Source: Gigaspora rosea
Lineage: Eukaryota; Glomeromycota; Glomeromycetes; Diversisporales; Gigasporaceae
Reading direction: 5' to 3'
Length of the DNA stretch: 64,000 nt
Assembly (NCBI GenBank): GCA_003550325.1
Contig: QKWP01000265.1
Span: 141,338 to 205,337, forward strand
Positions 23,619-34,129 of this stretch are shown here, in pieces. How positions within the stretch are numbered: position 1 is the stretch's first letter; each line of letters begins with the position of its first letter. The notes under the pieces were generated by a model. It was not told where the DNA came from. It saw only the letters and a list, made by a program, of their open reading frames with translations, and ran no database searches. The position numbers and the translations under genes are program-made.

Positions 23619-23864
23619 AATTCAGAATTCAGCTGTCCTAATTCAAAATCGGGTTACTGGGTTTTGGGCCTAAATTTTCAAACCCGTAATAAATTTGTGC
23701 AAGTTTGGGCCGGGTTTACAAAATAATCAGACCCGGCCCGACCCGAACCCAGAACTTTTTATCAGGCCGAACTTGAATTTCGGGTTTGTAAAATATTTTC
23801 AGGTTTGGGTTTGGGCTTGAAGATACCCGACCCAGCCCAGCCCAATACGGACCCTACCTGAGTG

Positions 23865-24580
23865 GTAAGAAAAGTAGTGAACACAAAGGGATCTGTGGTA
23901 AAGAATTTGCCTAAACTGGATAAGGAACACCTCTGGCACCAGTATCAACCCTAAATTGGAAGAAAACTACTACTATAGAGGTAGATTTGCGAATTGGAGA
24001 TACCAACAAAATGACGAACCACGGGTGGAAAGTAATTGTACGAAATAAAGCTCCCTGGCCTAACCAACGGTAGAACACTAACTGCTCTACAAGAAGTTGA
24101 AAGTAGTACAGAAATGTATTACGAAATCCAGTTGGGAGTAGCTGTGTCACATAGGAAGAGTGAGAGCTAATTTGCTGAAAATAGGGGTGGTTCTCACTCG
24201 GGCCAATTACGCAACACAGCCGGTGCTCGCCTATCTTTAGGAGAAGTATTTGCTAACCAATCCAGATAGCATATTTGCAGTAATATATGATAGATTACTG
24301 AGAGTAGTAGGCAAAACTTAGCTTGTGCCCTACCAGCGCATGGGTAATCTCAGGACACCAAGGTTTAGGAAGTAACCGTGAGGTTACAATCGTCTAGGCA
24401 AGGCCCTTGCACCTACTTGAAAGTATAGGATCGGCAATATGAGAGAAGCGGGAATAGAGTAAATAGCAGAATAACAAAATAGGAAGTAGTTCAAAAATAC
24501 AGGTTATACAGAAAATGGGGTATAGAAAACTCTGGTAGGTTTAGGTTACAGATAGTCAAGAATATCTGAGTCTCTTGTAC
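23865..24580. other. G+C-richer relic downstream of hAT-3
   Basis: Continues the sequence interrupted at 21010. Stop-filled on both strands; the minus-strand frame at 23911-24150 has no recognised domain. Likely the body of the SINE-like or another retroelement; unidentified. Confidence 0.35.
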
Positions 24581-24822
24581 TTAATATAGCATATCAGCCG
24601 ATTTGTTTCAACTCCAAAATCAACCAATCATGATTGAGGATTATCAAAGAAATTTCATACTTAAAATTTATTACAGCATGAATTTTCATAAGAACGACCT
24701 TTTTAACTAACCTTGTGTTTATAATTAAATACTTAGAAAATTATAGTGCTTATATATTTAATTATAAACTAAAAATCTGCTTCCGAGTTTATCCTTGAAG
24801 TTGCCAACCCATTATAAACCCA

Positions 24823-25024
24823 TCATCCTCTTTCTAAAACACCCAAATATTTCAACAAACGGTAAAAGCACGTCTTTCTACAGCTTAGCATAGCTCTTTT
24901 ATTGAGTTTTATTGGTTTTTTAACTTGTCTAGATGTCAAAGAAGCTCTTTTGTTAGTTGTAATAAGTGCTTCGTTTGTTAGCTTTTCAATGTCACTTAGG
25001 AGCAAATTTTCATATAACAGTTTA
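24823..25024 (-). CDS. Possible terminal exon, basic protein, unknown
   Basis: On the minus strand an open block of 66 codons ends with a stop at 24823-24825. It is preceded directly by a good 3-prime splice site: a pyrimidine-rich tract, then CAG, with AG at 25025-25026. The translation is rich in K and R (NKRASLTSRQVKKPIKLNKR and CRKTCFYRLLKYLGVLERG) and shows no domain I recognise. No start codon is visible in the block, and I could not find an upstream exon. It may be the last exon of a broken or unannotated gene, or chance. Confidence 0.25.
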
Positions 25025-25169
25025 CTGAAAAAAGGCCCAAAAAATCAAATTAGCCGATATAGTATAATATTGTATCACATAATATATACAAACATATACT
25101 TAATAATAAAGTCTTCGAGGCACGACCTCACCTTAAAAAAAAAAGTACTGTATTCCGATAACCTATTTA

Positions 25170-26001
25170 ATAAAAATATTTATTATTAAAGATCGTTTAA
25201 CAACTAAAAAAACGAGATTTAGGTGTTCTCAAGCAGTAAGCTTGATTGATTTGCTAGGGATTGTGATGGTGCACACTATAATGACGTTATTTAGGGTGTT
25301 GTCAAACATCTTAATCAATCTATCGAACGGGCCCACATTTTTATTAAAAATAATTTAACGAATCAATTATTATCGCTGTTTTAAAATAGTGATATAAAAT
25401 AGAGTCAAGCGTGACCATGTTGCACAGCTATCTAGTTTTGATTGATTCTAATAAATGACCACTATTACAAACACATGCGAGAAAATTTTAACTGAATTAC
25501 AGTTTGAAGCCAGTCTATTTCACAATGTATCTACATCTTGGTAAGTGGATTTGAAATTCTGTGGATTCGGAATACATCTAAATGGATTTCAAATTCAAAA
25601 ACAAGAATCCTTACGAACTTATAATTGCAGCATTCTATGTGCATACTAATACAAATTTGGGAACTCCTAACTAAACAAAACTTCCATACCTCTATTAATT
25701 ATAAGCGGCACTTCTAAACCATATTTAAATTACGTATTGGACCAAAATGATGAATTGGAAGCAACAAAAAAAAAACAATATTTATAAAAATTAGTAAATA
25801 TGCTAAACANATAAAAATATTTATTATTAAAGATCGTTTAACAACTAAAAAAACGAGATTTAGGTGTTCTCAAGCAGTAAGCTTGATTGATTTGCTAGGG
25901 ATTGTAATAATGATATTTAAATTACGTATTGGACCAAAATGATGAATTGGAAGCAACAAAAAAAAAACAATATTTATAAAAATTAGTAAATATGCTAAAC
26001 A
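25170..26001. repeat. Duplicated flanks around a one-base gap
   Basis: A single undetermined base lies at 25810. The 95 bases after it (25811-25905) are identical to 25170-25264, and the 89 bases before it (25721-25809) are identical to 25913-26001. Both sides of the gap thus recur without mismatch, as expected when contig ends were joined without merging an overlap or a small tandem duplication. Confidence 0.85.
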
Positions 26002-26160
26002 AATCAAAGTATAATAGCACTAAAATAGCACTATACCTACATATTCGTCTGCTTTATGTACACGGATACGAAGGTTTCTTCAAAATTCTAGCATTCAAGA
26101 ATATTCACCACGTTCGACGATTGTCTAATCAACAGTGCGTCATGTGAGTGTCATGTGCTA

Positions 26161-26475
26161 CCCCAGTATCGCTGTCAAAATTTCACTATCACGTGATTTT
26201 TGGCCAATAAACAACAAGATCAGGTGTAACATAACACAAAGCGGAAGATCAAAACAAAACGTTCGCTTTTTCAAAAAATTGCCCATTTCCCTAAAATTTG
26301 CATAATAACCACCTTTCGAGTCCTAACAAAAAAAATTCCTTGAGCAATTTTACTATACATCTTGCTAACTTCAAGCCCTATAGGACAGTATAGGTACCCT
26401 AACCCTAACTTAAACGAACTTGAAGTTTTTTGGGCACGGTCACGTGATAGTGAAAAAGTGACAGTGATCCTGGGG
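26161..26475. mobile_element. MITE carrying dispersed repeat R1
   Basis: Ends CCCCAGTATCGCTGTCA and CCCCAGGATCACTGTCA (reverse strand) continue through TTTCACTATCACGTGA. The interior is the R1 block (GATCAGGTGTAACATAACAC to CCCTAACCCTAACTTAAAC). The minus-strand frame at 26271-26573 covers this element and is not a gene. Confidence 0.65.
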
Positions 26476-26599
26476 AAGATGGTAGCTGCTGATTGGCCGA
26501 TTCCCACATGATAAACCCGAGCTTTTACGAAATTTGAGAAAGTCCCCATGCTAAATGGGTAGGCTTGTACCAAAATGTATAATCTATCGTCACTTTTTT

Positions 26600-26950
26600 G
26601 ATTGCCTTAAAAAACTAGATCAGTATAATCATTGCAGGTATAATGCAAAAATACCCTTATTTTAATTCTGGCCATCTGTACCATACTGATCTGTTATATA
26701 GTTTGGGGGAATTAGATCAATATGGTACCGGTATGGTACAGATTTTAGGATATGATTATAAAATACTAGATCAGTATGTTATGGGGATGTAAAATACCCA
26801 TTTTAAAATCAGAATTGGTTTTATATACCGGTATTATTAAGGTTTGACTTTTTAAAATTGGTATTTTACACCAAATACCAGACCGATTAGCTCCCCATAC
26901 CATACTGATTTTCTGTAATTCCGAAAAAAACCCACCGAATCAAACGTTAG
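26600..26950. repeat. GGTATGGTACAG word cluster
   Basis: Degenerate, self-complementary words (ACCATACTGATC, GGTACCGGTATGGTACAG) repeat on both strands. This is the texture of hAT subterminal arrays, but I found no terminal repeat or target duplication. Confidence 0.45.
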
Positions 26951-27338
26951 AAAGATTTTATAATATTTGGATTTTAACTAATTTTGTATGGGAATATTAG
27001 TATAAAATTGCTTAGACCATGCGCATGCACGCACGCATGCATACATTCATGCGCATGTTGCCCATCTTGAATGAATCTAGAATTGATATCCTCAAACCCA
27101 TCAAAAAATTTTTGTACATTCATTGCGTGAACTCTAGTCTAACTTTCAAAGTGCGATACCTGATTCTATAATTGATTTTCTAATAGCGATAGTCGTCGCT
27201 TAATTGCCGATATTGATTGTCGCCATACCATTCTATATAGAAAAAGATCCCGATTCTGAAATCCGATTTCTATTTCTGTGCTTATATTTTTGAATCATGC
27301 TCGGTCCTGTCCATAATAATAATAATAATAATTATAAT
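26951..27338. other. Spacer with CATGCGCATG pair
   Basis: CATGCGCATG occurs twice (27018-27060), with CACGCACGCATG between. Otherwise nothing. Confidence 0.4.
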
Positions 27339-27506
27339 ATAACAGGGTGAAACCTGAGTTGCGAAATAGTGAAATCCGCTTTGTAGATCGGGTTAGGGTG
27401 AAATCCGCGTTTTATTATGTTTTTTATTATATAAAAGCGGATTTCACCCTCACGTGATGATCATAGCAGGTTTCACTATTTTACAACTCAAGTTTCACCC
27501 TGTCGT
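27339..27506. mobile_element. 168-bp MITE, family P, copy 1
   Basis: Ends ACAGGGTGAAACCTGAGTTG and the near complement, with a second inverted pair inside (GTGAAATCCGC and its complement). Perfect 8-bp target duplications ATTATAAT (27331-27338, 27507-27514). About 96% identical in colinear comparison to 47909-48076, with the same length. Confidence 0.85.
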
Positions 27507-27514
27507 ATTATAAT

Positions 27515-27904
27515 AATAATAAATATTCTTTGTATGTGTATGTTGTACGCCATAATAGAACCTTAGTAGATTTAGAATCAATATAAGTTGATTCTAAATG
27601 TACTTATGTTGAAACGAAATTTTAAATTCACTCAAATCGATAAAGAATTTCGATCTAACTTAAAGATGATTCCGAATCAATTTAGCGCATATTCAATTAA
27701 AAACATTAATGTATACTTATCGGACTTATATAACTATGAATTAGGATTTTAAAATAAGGGTTTAATTTTTAAAATTAATTGGGATTTTAGATTCCACAAA
27801 TCAGCCGAATTGTACATTTTCGAGTTTAGGCCCTTTCTATTGTAAAGACTAAGTCATTAGTTTTTTGTTTAAATTTTCAGTAAGGCATACATGTGTGTCT
27901 AAAT
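27515..27904. other. Spacer with a fragment of MITE family M
   Basis: GAGTTTAGGCCCTTTCTATTG (27820-27842) matches the right end of the 61428-61732 element (GAGTTTCGGCCCTTTCTACTG). No other feature. Confidence 0.45.
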
Positions 27905-28224
27905 TATAGGTGCAGGAACTTGGTGGCGTATGGTCACGTCAAAAAGTTACGTAGTTACGTCAAAAGTGCTATAACAGACACATGGCATAATAGCCGACGT
28001 TTGCTGTAACTGAGTTTTTGTATGTAACTTTGAAATTAGACGTGATGTAGGATATAATATACGTGATGTTGACTTTAGTCAAATAAAAAGTTTATTTTTA
28101 TTAAAAATAAATCCTTTTTAACAAAAAATAAATAAATAGATCATACGAAAATTAAAATAAAAACTTTTAATAAAAGTGCAAATTAAATTAGAAAATGTGC
28201 AATATGTCTTGAATTGAAACAAAT

Positions 28225-28436
28225 TCTGGTGCTTCTACACCATTAGAAACTACACAATCAGAATCAGAAACAAATTGTGATCTTCCACGAAAAAAAATTA
28301 GAAGAGGTTGCCCTGTTTTCGATGAAGTATGGGACTATGTAATCAAAGGCGAAAAAGTAAATCCTGGACATTACAAAGCAACATGTTTTCATTGTGGAAT
28401 GTGCTGACAGAGAGGTAGACCCTTTAAAAAAAAAAA
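28225..28436 (+). pseudogene. BED zinc-finger fragment of a hAT transposase
   Basis: One frame reads SGASTPLETTQSESETNC, then RGCPVFDEVWDYVIKGEK, then VNPGHYKATCFHCGMC, then a stop and QRGRPFK. Aligned by eye, it follows the BED-finger pattern of hAT transposases: an aromatic-rich start (VWDYV), CxxC (CFHC) and a GRP segment after the metal-binding cysteines. The distal histidines are lost, and a stop falls where a tryptophan is usual. BED fingers bind element ends or target DNA. No catalytic domain follows; the remainder of the element is AT-rich and repetitive. Not functional as read. Confidence 0.75.
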
Positions 28437-28499
28437 GCCCGTTAAATTATTTTCTTCGAGAATTCGCATTCTACAATAAAAATTATATATTAAGTGTGT

Positions 28500-28730
28500 C
28501 AAATATTGCAATACAATGTATTAAATGCTATAGCACATATTAAATATTACAACACATATCAATTGTTACGGCACATGCATATAAAAGTTATATATTACAT
28601 TTCAACTATTGAAATACAATGTATTAAATGCTAAAGCGCATATTAAATATTACGGCACATGTCAAATGTTACGGCACATGCAAATGTTACGGCCCATGCA
28701 AGTTGTTACGGCATATGTGAGTCGCGGTCC
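28500..28730. repeat. Tandem subterminal repeats in hAT-4
   Basis: A ~107-bp unit (AATACAATGTATTAAATGCT onward) is duplicated at about 28507 and 28613. Within and after it, TGTTACGGCACATGC repeats four or more times. The frame at 28609-28935 is a by-product. Confidence 0.65.
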
Positions 28731-29099
28731 TTTTGACGTATCGTCATATCTAAAGTTACAGCTATCGGGATGTAAAAAGGGTTACGTCACCAATCATATT
28801 CCTGCACCTATAGTTCTAAATTTCCCATTTTACAGCTATTCTCATAAATTCTGGAATACTGATAAAAAATTAATACAGCATAAAATTTTTGATTTTGGCA
28901 TTTCGATATATAAAGGCATAACATTGTTAGAATGATTTCATCACAATATTTTATTGCATAGGTCTTATATAACAACCCGTAAAAATTCGACAAGCCTATT
29001 TTCACTAACCAATATAAAAATCAGGTGATTTTAATACCGACTATATTGTGAAATTAGTTTTTCTTCTAAAATACTAAATCAAAAACTCAGAGCCGGTGA

Positions 29100-29440
29100 G
29101 CAATAATTTTTAGAATTCAGGGCTGGGAACTAAATTTGCAAGATTTTTTTAAAATTCTTGAATTCATGTCCACGAATTTGAACAAGATGTTTTTAAGATT
29201 CTTGAATTTAGGGCTGGAAAACTTAAAATTGGGCATGAATTTTTTAAGTCTCTTGAATTAATACATTAGATAAGACTTTTTAAATTCTTGATTCAGGGAT
29301 GGTAAACTCAAATCGGATAAGAAACTTGAATTTAGGTTTGGGAAACCTAAATTAGGCAAGAATTTTAAGTTTAGAGTTGGGAAACTTAAATGGAAAAGTT
29401 TTTCAAATTCTTGAATTCAAGGCCAGAAGACTTAAAATTG
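29100..29440. repeat. Degenerate minisatellite CTTGAATTTAGGGCTGGGAA
   Basis: About six units near 29115, 29203, 29292, 29329, 29370 and 29413 share GAATTTAGGGCTGGGAAACT and AAATTGGGCAAGAA. Non-coding. Confidence 0.65.
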
Positions 29441-30503
29441 CTATTTAATAAAAAGTATGTACTGTATATATTATTATAAAAAAAATTAATATTATAATAA
29501 AATTACTAAATTTTCATATGGCTCGATAAATTTTATAATGAAATAATATTATGAAATTTATTATTAAAAAAAAAATTTAAAGTCCAATATATCCAGAGAG
29601 AGGTTATTATTATTGAACAAGGGTCAGTTGTATTTTATTTTATAAGTTCAATTGTTAGGAGATTTGTCAATCACCAAAGAGATTAACGTATTTTACCAAC
29701 ATTAGAAACCGTAAGAAGAGTCAATTCAATCCCATGATCCTCATCTACTAAAATTTTATCTACTGGGTGAAATAAAGTTATATTTGAAGTAGAGTTTCCA
29801 GCCAATAACAAACCAACAACGTTAACATACTTGCGTACTACACCATCGTCATCGATTGCATATTGGAACACAGGACAACCGGAATCACCTTCAGCAGAAA
29901 ACAATTCTGCTTCCAGAACAGACTTATATGTTTTTCCACCAATTGTGAAAGTGTCATGGATTCCTATTAAAGTCCCACAAGTGACATGTGTCCTATAACC
30001 AGATTTACATATAGTGGATCCTATATCATTCTCAGATAATACTTTCTGACCAACAATAAATAATTCCCGATAAGTTCGATTATCTGAATTAATTATAGAA
30101 GGAAAAATAAAAAGGTCAGTATTCCTAGTGTTTACCACAACATATCCCCTGTCAATAGGCTCAAAATCGTAAGTTTCCATTGTTCCAACAAAAGTATTTG
30201 GGATAAATGAATTCCATGGCAGATTATAAAAATCCACTGAACCATCTGGTTTAAAGGGTCCTTTAATTGCACAATGTCCTACTGTTGCCAAGAGTAATAT
30301 TTCTGGAGATTCTTCATCAAACACCCAGAAACCTGCGCTACATCCATAGGATTCATTGTTATGCAGACCATGTCCACCTAAGATTTCAATTCCTAGTTTA
30401 GGCCGTTTGCTTGGTGGATTTCGTTTTATTAAGTTTCGTTTGTTTTGATTTGGACCATGCTGGTAATTTGAAACTGACGAAATAGGTATGTCTTCTTTCC
30501 CAC

Positions 30504-31284
30504 TAGAGATTAAGCCCGGATAAGGCTTACCCGGGTAACCCGCATAAGCATTCCTTAACCGGGTTATGGTTATGCTACCCGGGTAACCCGAATAGAAAAT
30601 AAATATACATCACGTGAGAATAATGAAACAATATTATTGGACGAATTTCCTAATATACCGCTAAGCTTAGCCATATTAATTTCTGTCAAAATCATATTTG
30701 GCAATGATAATGCTACGAATTAAAATATTTGACTAATTTAGACAGGTCTTAGATCTTTTATTTTAGATTATGCATTTAAATGTAGTGTTCCGGCCTGGGT
30801 CGGAAATTTTCTAACCCGGGTCATCCCTAAAAAAAAAAAAAAAAAAAAAAACTTTCCCTTTATTTTTCTCTCTCTCTCTTTCTCTCTTCTTCTCTTTCTC
30901 TCTTTTTCTCTCTCCCTCTCATGACCCGGGCTAAATGTCTAACCCGTCGGGTCACTATTATCTGACCCGGGTCAGAACACTAATCTTAACTTTTAAGTAT
31001 AGACTATATTTTCAAACATGTATTTAACATTTTATAAATAAAATGCATTTGAATTTATTAACGTTAAACGAATTTGAATCTGCGAATTAATGTTTTAAAC
31101 CAATTTTGGTTTAAAGATTATCTATAATCATGTGAAACGTCTATTCTTATATAATCATAACCGGGTTAACCGGGTTAACCGGGTCAGCCGGATTATTTGA
31201 GATTAACCGGGTAGTTACCCGAGTAAGAGTTTAATAAGCGGACGGGTTACCCGGAATTAAATTTTAAACCGGGCCTAATCTCTA
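30504..31284. mobile_element. hAT-5: recent hAT insertion in a protease gene
   Basis: Ends TAGAGATTAAGCCCGG and TAGAGATTAGGCCCGG (reverse strand), with perfect 8-bp target duplications TTTCCCAC (30496-30503, 31285-31292). Subterminal words ACCCGGGTAACCCG repeat at 30520-30590 and, inverted, at 31160-31275. It contains a smaller element (30783-30982). No transposase. Confidence 0.9.
30783..30982. mobile_element. Small hAT-like element nested in hAT-5
   Basis: Ends TAGTGTTCCGGCCTGGGTC and TAGTGTTCTGACCCGGGTC (reverse strand), with ACCCGGGTCA words inside both ends, around a poly-A run and a CTCTCTTT microsatellite (30860-30920). No convincing target duplication. The first eight bases match the ends of hAT-10. 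Confidence 0.6.
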
Positions 31285-31935
31285 TTTCCCACGATGTCTT
31301 ATAATCACGTTAAATTTTTTAGCGTGATTGATAAAATCATTGTTTTCTTTATCATTATAGTTTAAATGTATAACTACATTATTAATTTTGTATTCGATAC
31401 CAATTATTAAGCTATTCACATTGTATTGAAGAGCAAGACTAATTAATTTATTAAAAGTAGAATTTAGATTGGCCAACGAATTAAACACTTCATTGAATTC
31501 TAATAGATCTTTATATTTTTCCATCATTGGATCCTCCAATATTTTTTGTTTATTAGATAAGTTTAATATATTAATATATATTTTATTTGATTTCACATCT
31601 ATATATGATCCTCCAAAGTCCTCCTCATTTAGCAACGATGCTAATAAATGGTTTCCTGTAATTAAATTCTTCTCTCTGACTAATAACTCTGGCACTTCAT
31701 TTTCAGCTACATTCCATAAATTTGCCAACGGTTGATATAGACTATGAATTGAATGATTTTGTAATATAATAAATAAAATAAATAAAGTTTGAAAAAAACA
31801 TATTCTATACGTGTCTTTCATTATTGAAATGAGGTAATAAAACGTTATTAATGTTGATTGAATATTTTTTGGTTTGTACATAGAAAAATATTGATACTTA
31901 TAGTTTTTAACGCCTTTCATCTCTCACATTTATTA

Positions 31936-32093
31936 GGGCTGTTAATCAATTCCGTCCGGATCGATGGTCCTTCGGTTCATCCAGAGATCGGATCAGTCCG
32001 GTTCTTTTTAGGATGGATCGAAGGATCATCGGTCCTTATATTAAAATATTATTAAATCCAAAGATTATTAATTAGGAACCTTTTATTTCGTTA
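31936..32093. mobile_element. Solo end of a hAT-like element
   Basis: Starts TAGGGCTGTTAATCAATTCC and carries GGATCGATGGTCC/GGATCATCGGTCC words, the layout of a hAT end. No matching right end was found. It lies just upstream of the protease start, where it could affect the promoter. Confidence 0.5.
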
Positions 32094-32879
32094 TAGTGCA
32101 TTAGTGCTCGTACCGGATAACTCTTTATCCGAAAGGTTGTAACCTTTAACAAAATCCAATAACCGGTTTTATATCCTATTCAAATAAAAGGATAACGGTT
32201 ATATCTGGATGAGATATTTATATTATAATGCATCAATCAAATAATGTAACTCTATATTGATCATAAAAAAATGATTTATGCATGAAGTTTGTACTTTGTA
32301 CATTCTATTCTAACTTACGTATTCGTCAGGTGTCATTAGTGGCCAGACAAAGAGATCTAGGCGTATTTCGGAAATAAATAAGAGTTTAAAAAAATCTTAT
32401 TTGTGTATCAAAATTTTTGAAATCGGAAAATGAAATGGGGGACGAAATAGTAAAAATTTTTTATAATAATAAACCGATATTAGAAGCAGTATCGACTAAC
32501 AATAAAATAATTTATAATAATGAAGATCAAGTGTATTCGAATTTTAATTAAAAATAAATAAGAATTGTACATCTCTTATTTGATAATAAATAAGTCTTCT
32601 TGCTTTATCAAAATAAGATTTACGAATTTTAATTCTGAAACCCCCTCATTATTATAATGATCCGCGTCATTCTGAATTTATGTTGATTCTCAATTTACAT
32701 ATGTCGTTTGTGAATCGTGAAATGTCATTTGTCATTTTAGAACCGCTATCCATTTACCAATTAATAAAAAAAAAGCGAAAATGATGATAATAATAATAAA
32801 GTAAAAAAATTAAAAAATAAATAAATAAATAAACGCGAATAAAAATGAATCACCAATATTAAATGCTAACTTTTCATAC

Positions 32880-33190
32880 ATTAAAAGAATATTTTAAATA
32901 ATTTTCGCATTCCCCGCGTAGAACACATCCGTTTGTTTTTCGGCAACAGCAGGAATCTGGTCGGGTGTCTTGTCTAACCCGAATCTAATAAGAAGATAAT
33001 TACTAAAATTTTTTTTTTTAAAAAAAAAAACAAATTTATCTTTTCCAGGTTTTTTCATGACCGTCATGCTCAACCTGGTAGTAGCACCGATTATTTCGTA
33101 AAATTTTCGACATAACAAACTTGCATCCTCAAATTATTCCTATCTTGTTTAAGCATGAGCAGTTCTTCTGTGACGCCAATATAAAGAACC
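32880..33190 (-). pseudogene. Coding-like relic inside hAT-6, unknown
   Basis: On the minus strand, VTEELLMLKQDRNNLRMQV reads in one frame near 33180-33115. A second frame (33118-32894) ends with RFGLDKTPDQIPAVAEKQT and DVFYAGNAKII before a stop. The base composition of these pieces is less AT-biased than the surroundings, and a CTTATTAG splice-acceptor-like site precedes the last piece. The segment is missing from the related hAT-9. It may be a captured host gene fragment; I recognise no domain. Confidence 0.3.
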
Positions 33191-33498
33191 TTAAAGGTTT
33201 AGCTTGAATTTCGGGTTACACTGAAGATCAGAATTTTTTAGTATTTAGACATTCATTATAACGAATTTCACGAGTCACAAAGTCATATCCCTGCTCAATA
33301 AAGTGTACAAAAAAAAAAGATGAAACAATAAAAGAATTATCATTATAAAAATATCAATGAAAAAGTTCAATGCAAATATAAATGTAATTATTAATAAGTA
33401 ATTATTCTGTTGTCTCATGATCTGCATTACGAATTGACGATCGGTGAAAATCGTGAAAGAACACGTTTCAAATTCAGCATTGAAGTAAATTCAGAAAT

Positions 33499-33866
33499 GG
33501 GCAATGGACTAGGAAAACCCGTCTTTGAAGGAGGTTTTCCATTTTGAGAAAATGGCGATTATTTGTCTGTGAAACCTAAAATTTACCCTGAGTTTTTTGT
33601 TTATTTTTAGATATCAATTACTGAATAAACGATGTCATGTGATTTTGAAACACTGATTGACCAATCTAATTTAATTGGGTCATTGTAAATCTATTTTTAG
33701 AGCACGATCGTTAAATAATTGGGTTACATTCAAGTTAAAATATCTCGATAAATTATTATATTAACGTAGGATAAAAAGTGAAATACATATAGATATAAAC
33801 CGAAACTTTAATCTGAATCAAAAATCTCGAAATTGATAAAAGACGGGTTTTCCTAGTCCATTGCTC
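33499..33866. mobile_element. MITE nested in hAT-6
   Basis: Ends GGGCAATGGACTAGGAAAAC and GAGCAATGGACTAGGAAAAC (reverse strand), continuing through CCGTCTTT. AAAT flanks both sides. The corresponding place in hAT-9 (near 54410) is uninterrupted. Confidence 0.85.
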
Positions 33867-34011
33867 AAATACTCGGAACAATAATAGTATAGAATAATCC
33901 TTTTATCACGCAGCATTCAACTTGCGTTTGCTTATTGTATTCCGTACTGTGTAAAGTATGTAATAGAAAATAAAATATGCGCTTACTGTACAAGTATGTA
34001 TTCATATATAT

Positions 34012-34106
34012 GTTGTAGCCCAGATGAATTGGGCTAGCCCAGATTGAAATTACAATCTGGGCTAGCCCAATTGCCAACTGGGCAGGATTGCCATCTGGGC
34101 TACAAC
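34012..34106. mobile_element. 95-bp hairpin MITE nested in hAT-6
   Basis: Ends GTTGTAGCCCAGATG and its exact complement; the interior repeats CTGGGCTAGCCCA-type palindromes. Flanked by ATATAT on both sides. hAT-9 lacks it near 54280. Confidence 0.8.
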
Positions 34107-34129
34107 ATATATAATATAATAATTATTAT

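Larger units (their letters stand above)
21011..23856. mobile_element. hAT-3: 2.85-kb hAT, word GGGCCGGGTTTG
   Basis: Ends TAGGGTCCGTATTGGGC, perfect at both sides, with perfect 8-bp target duplications CCTGAGTG (21003-21010 and 23857-23864). Subterminal arrays of GGGCCGGGTTYGGG words lie at 21025-21180 and, inverted, at 23640-23845. The interior is a degenerate satellite (21880-23240) carrying a 643-bp element, and a MITE sits at 23345-23618. No transposase frame found, so non-autonomous. It cut the SINE-like repeat ending at 21010. Confidence 0.9.
27905..28812 (+). mobile_element. hAT-4: deletion derivative keeping a BED finger
   Basis: Ends TATAGGTGCAGGAA and its complement, with near-identical flanks GTCTAAAT and GTTCTAAAT. 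Subterminal words of the GTTACGGCACATG type repeat at 28555-28715, with GGTCACGTCAAAA words near the left end. The interior keeps a fragment coding for a hAT-type BED zinc finger (28225-28436), so this is a shortened copy of a transposase-bearing element. Confidence 0.7.
29683..31821 (-). pseudogene. Secreted S1-type serine protease split by hAT-5
   Basis: The first part (31821 to 31285, 179 codons) has a signal peptide at residues 1-27 (hydrophobic FFQTLFILFIIL core) and a prodomain with GGSYIDVKSNKIYINI, like the propeptide of alpha-lytic/streptogrisin proteases. The second part (30495 to 29683) carries the trypsin-like domain: GCSAGF then TVGHC (catalytic His, residue 253 if the insertion is skipped; C231-C254 fits the conserved disulfide), a candidate Asp in NTDLFIF (306) and GDSGCP with the catalytic Ser (384). 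Without the 781-bp insertion and one target duplication the frame is continuous, 449 residues. As assembled, translation stops at the first triplet of the element (TAG). The start at 31819-31821 is preferred over the ATG at 31918-31920 because only it puts the signal peptide at the N terminus. Probably an extracellular protease. Confidence 0.85.

Noticed and set aside
26271..26573. 100-codon minus-strand frame
   Set aside because: Covers a MITE with clear inverted ends; no domain.
28609..28935. 108-codon frame with MLRHMQMLRPMQ
   Set aside because: Reads through TGTTACGGCACATGC repeats and the right end of hAT-4.
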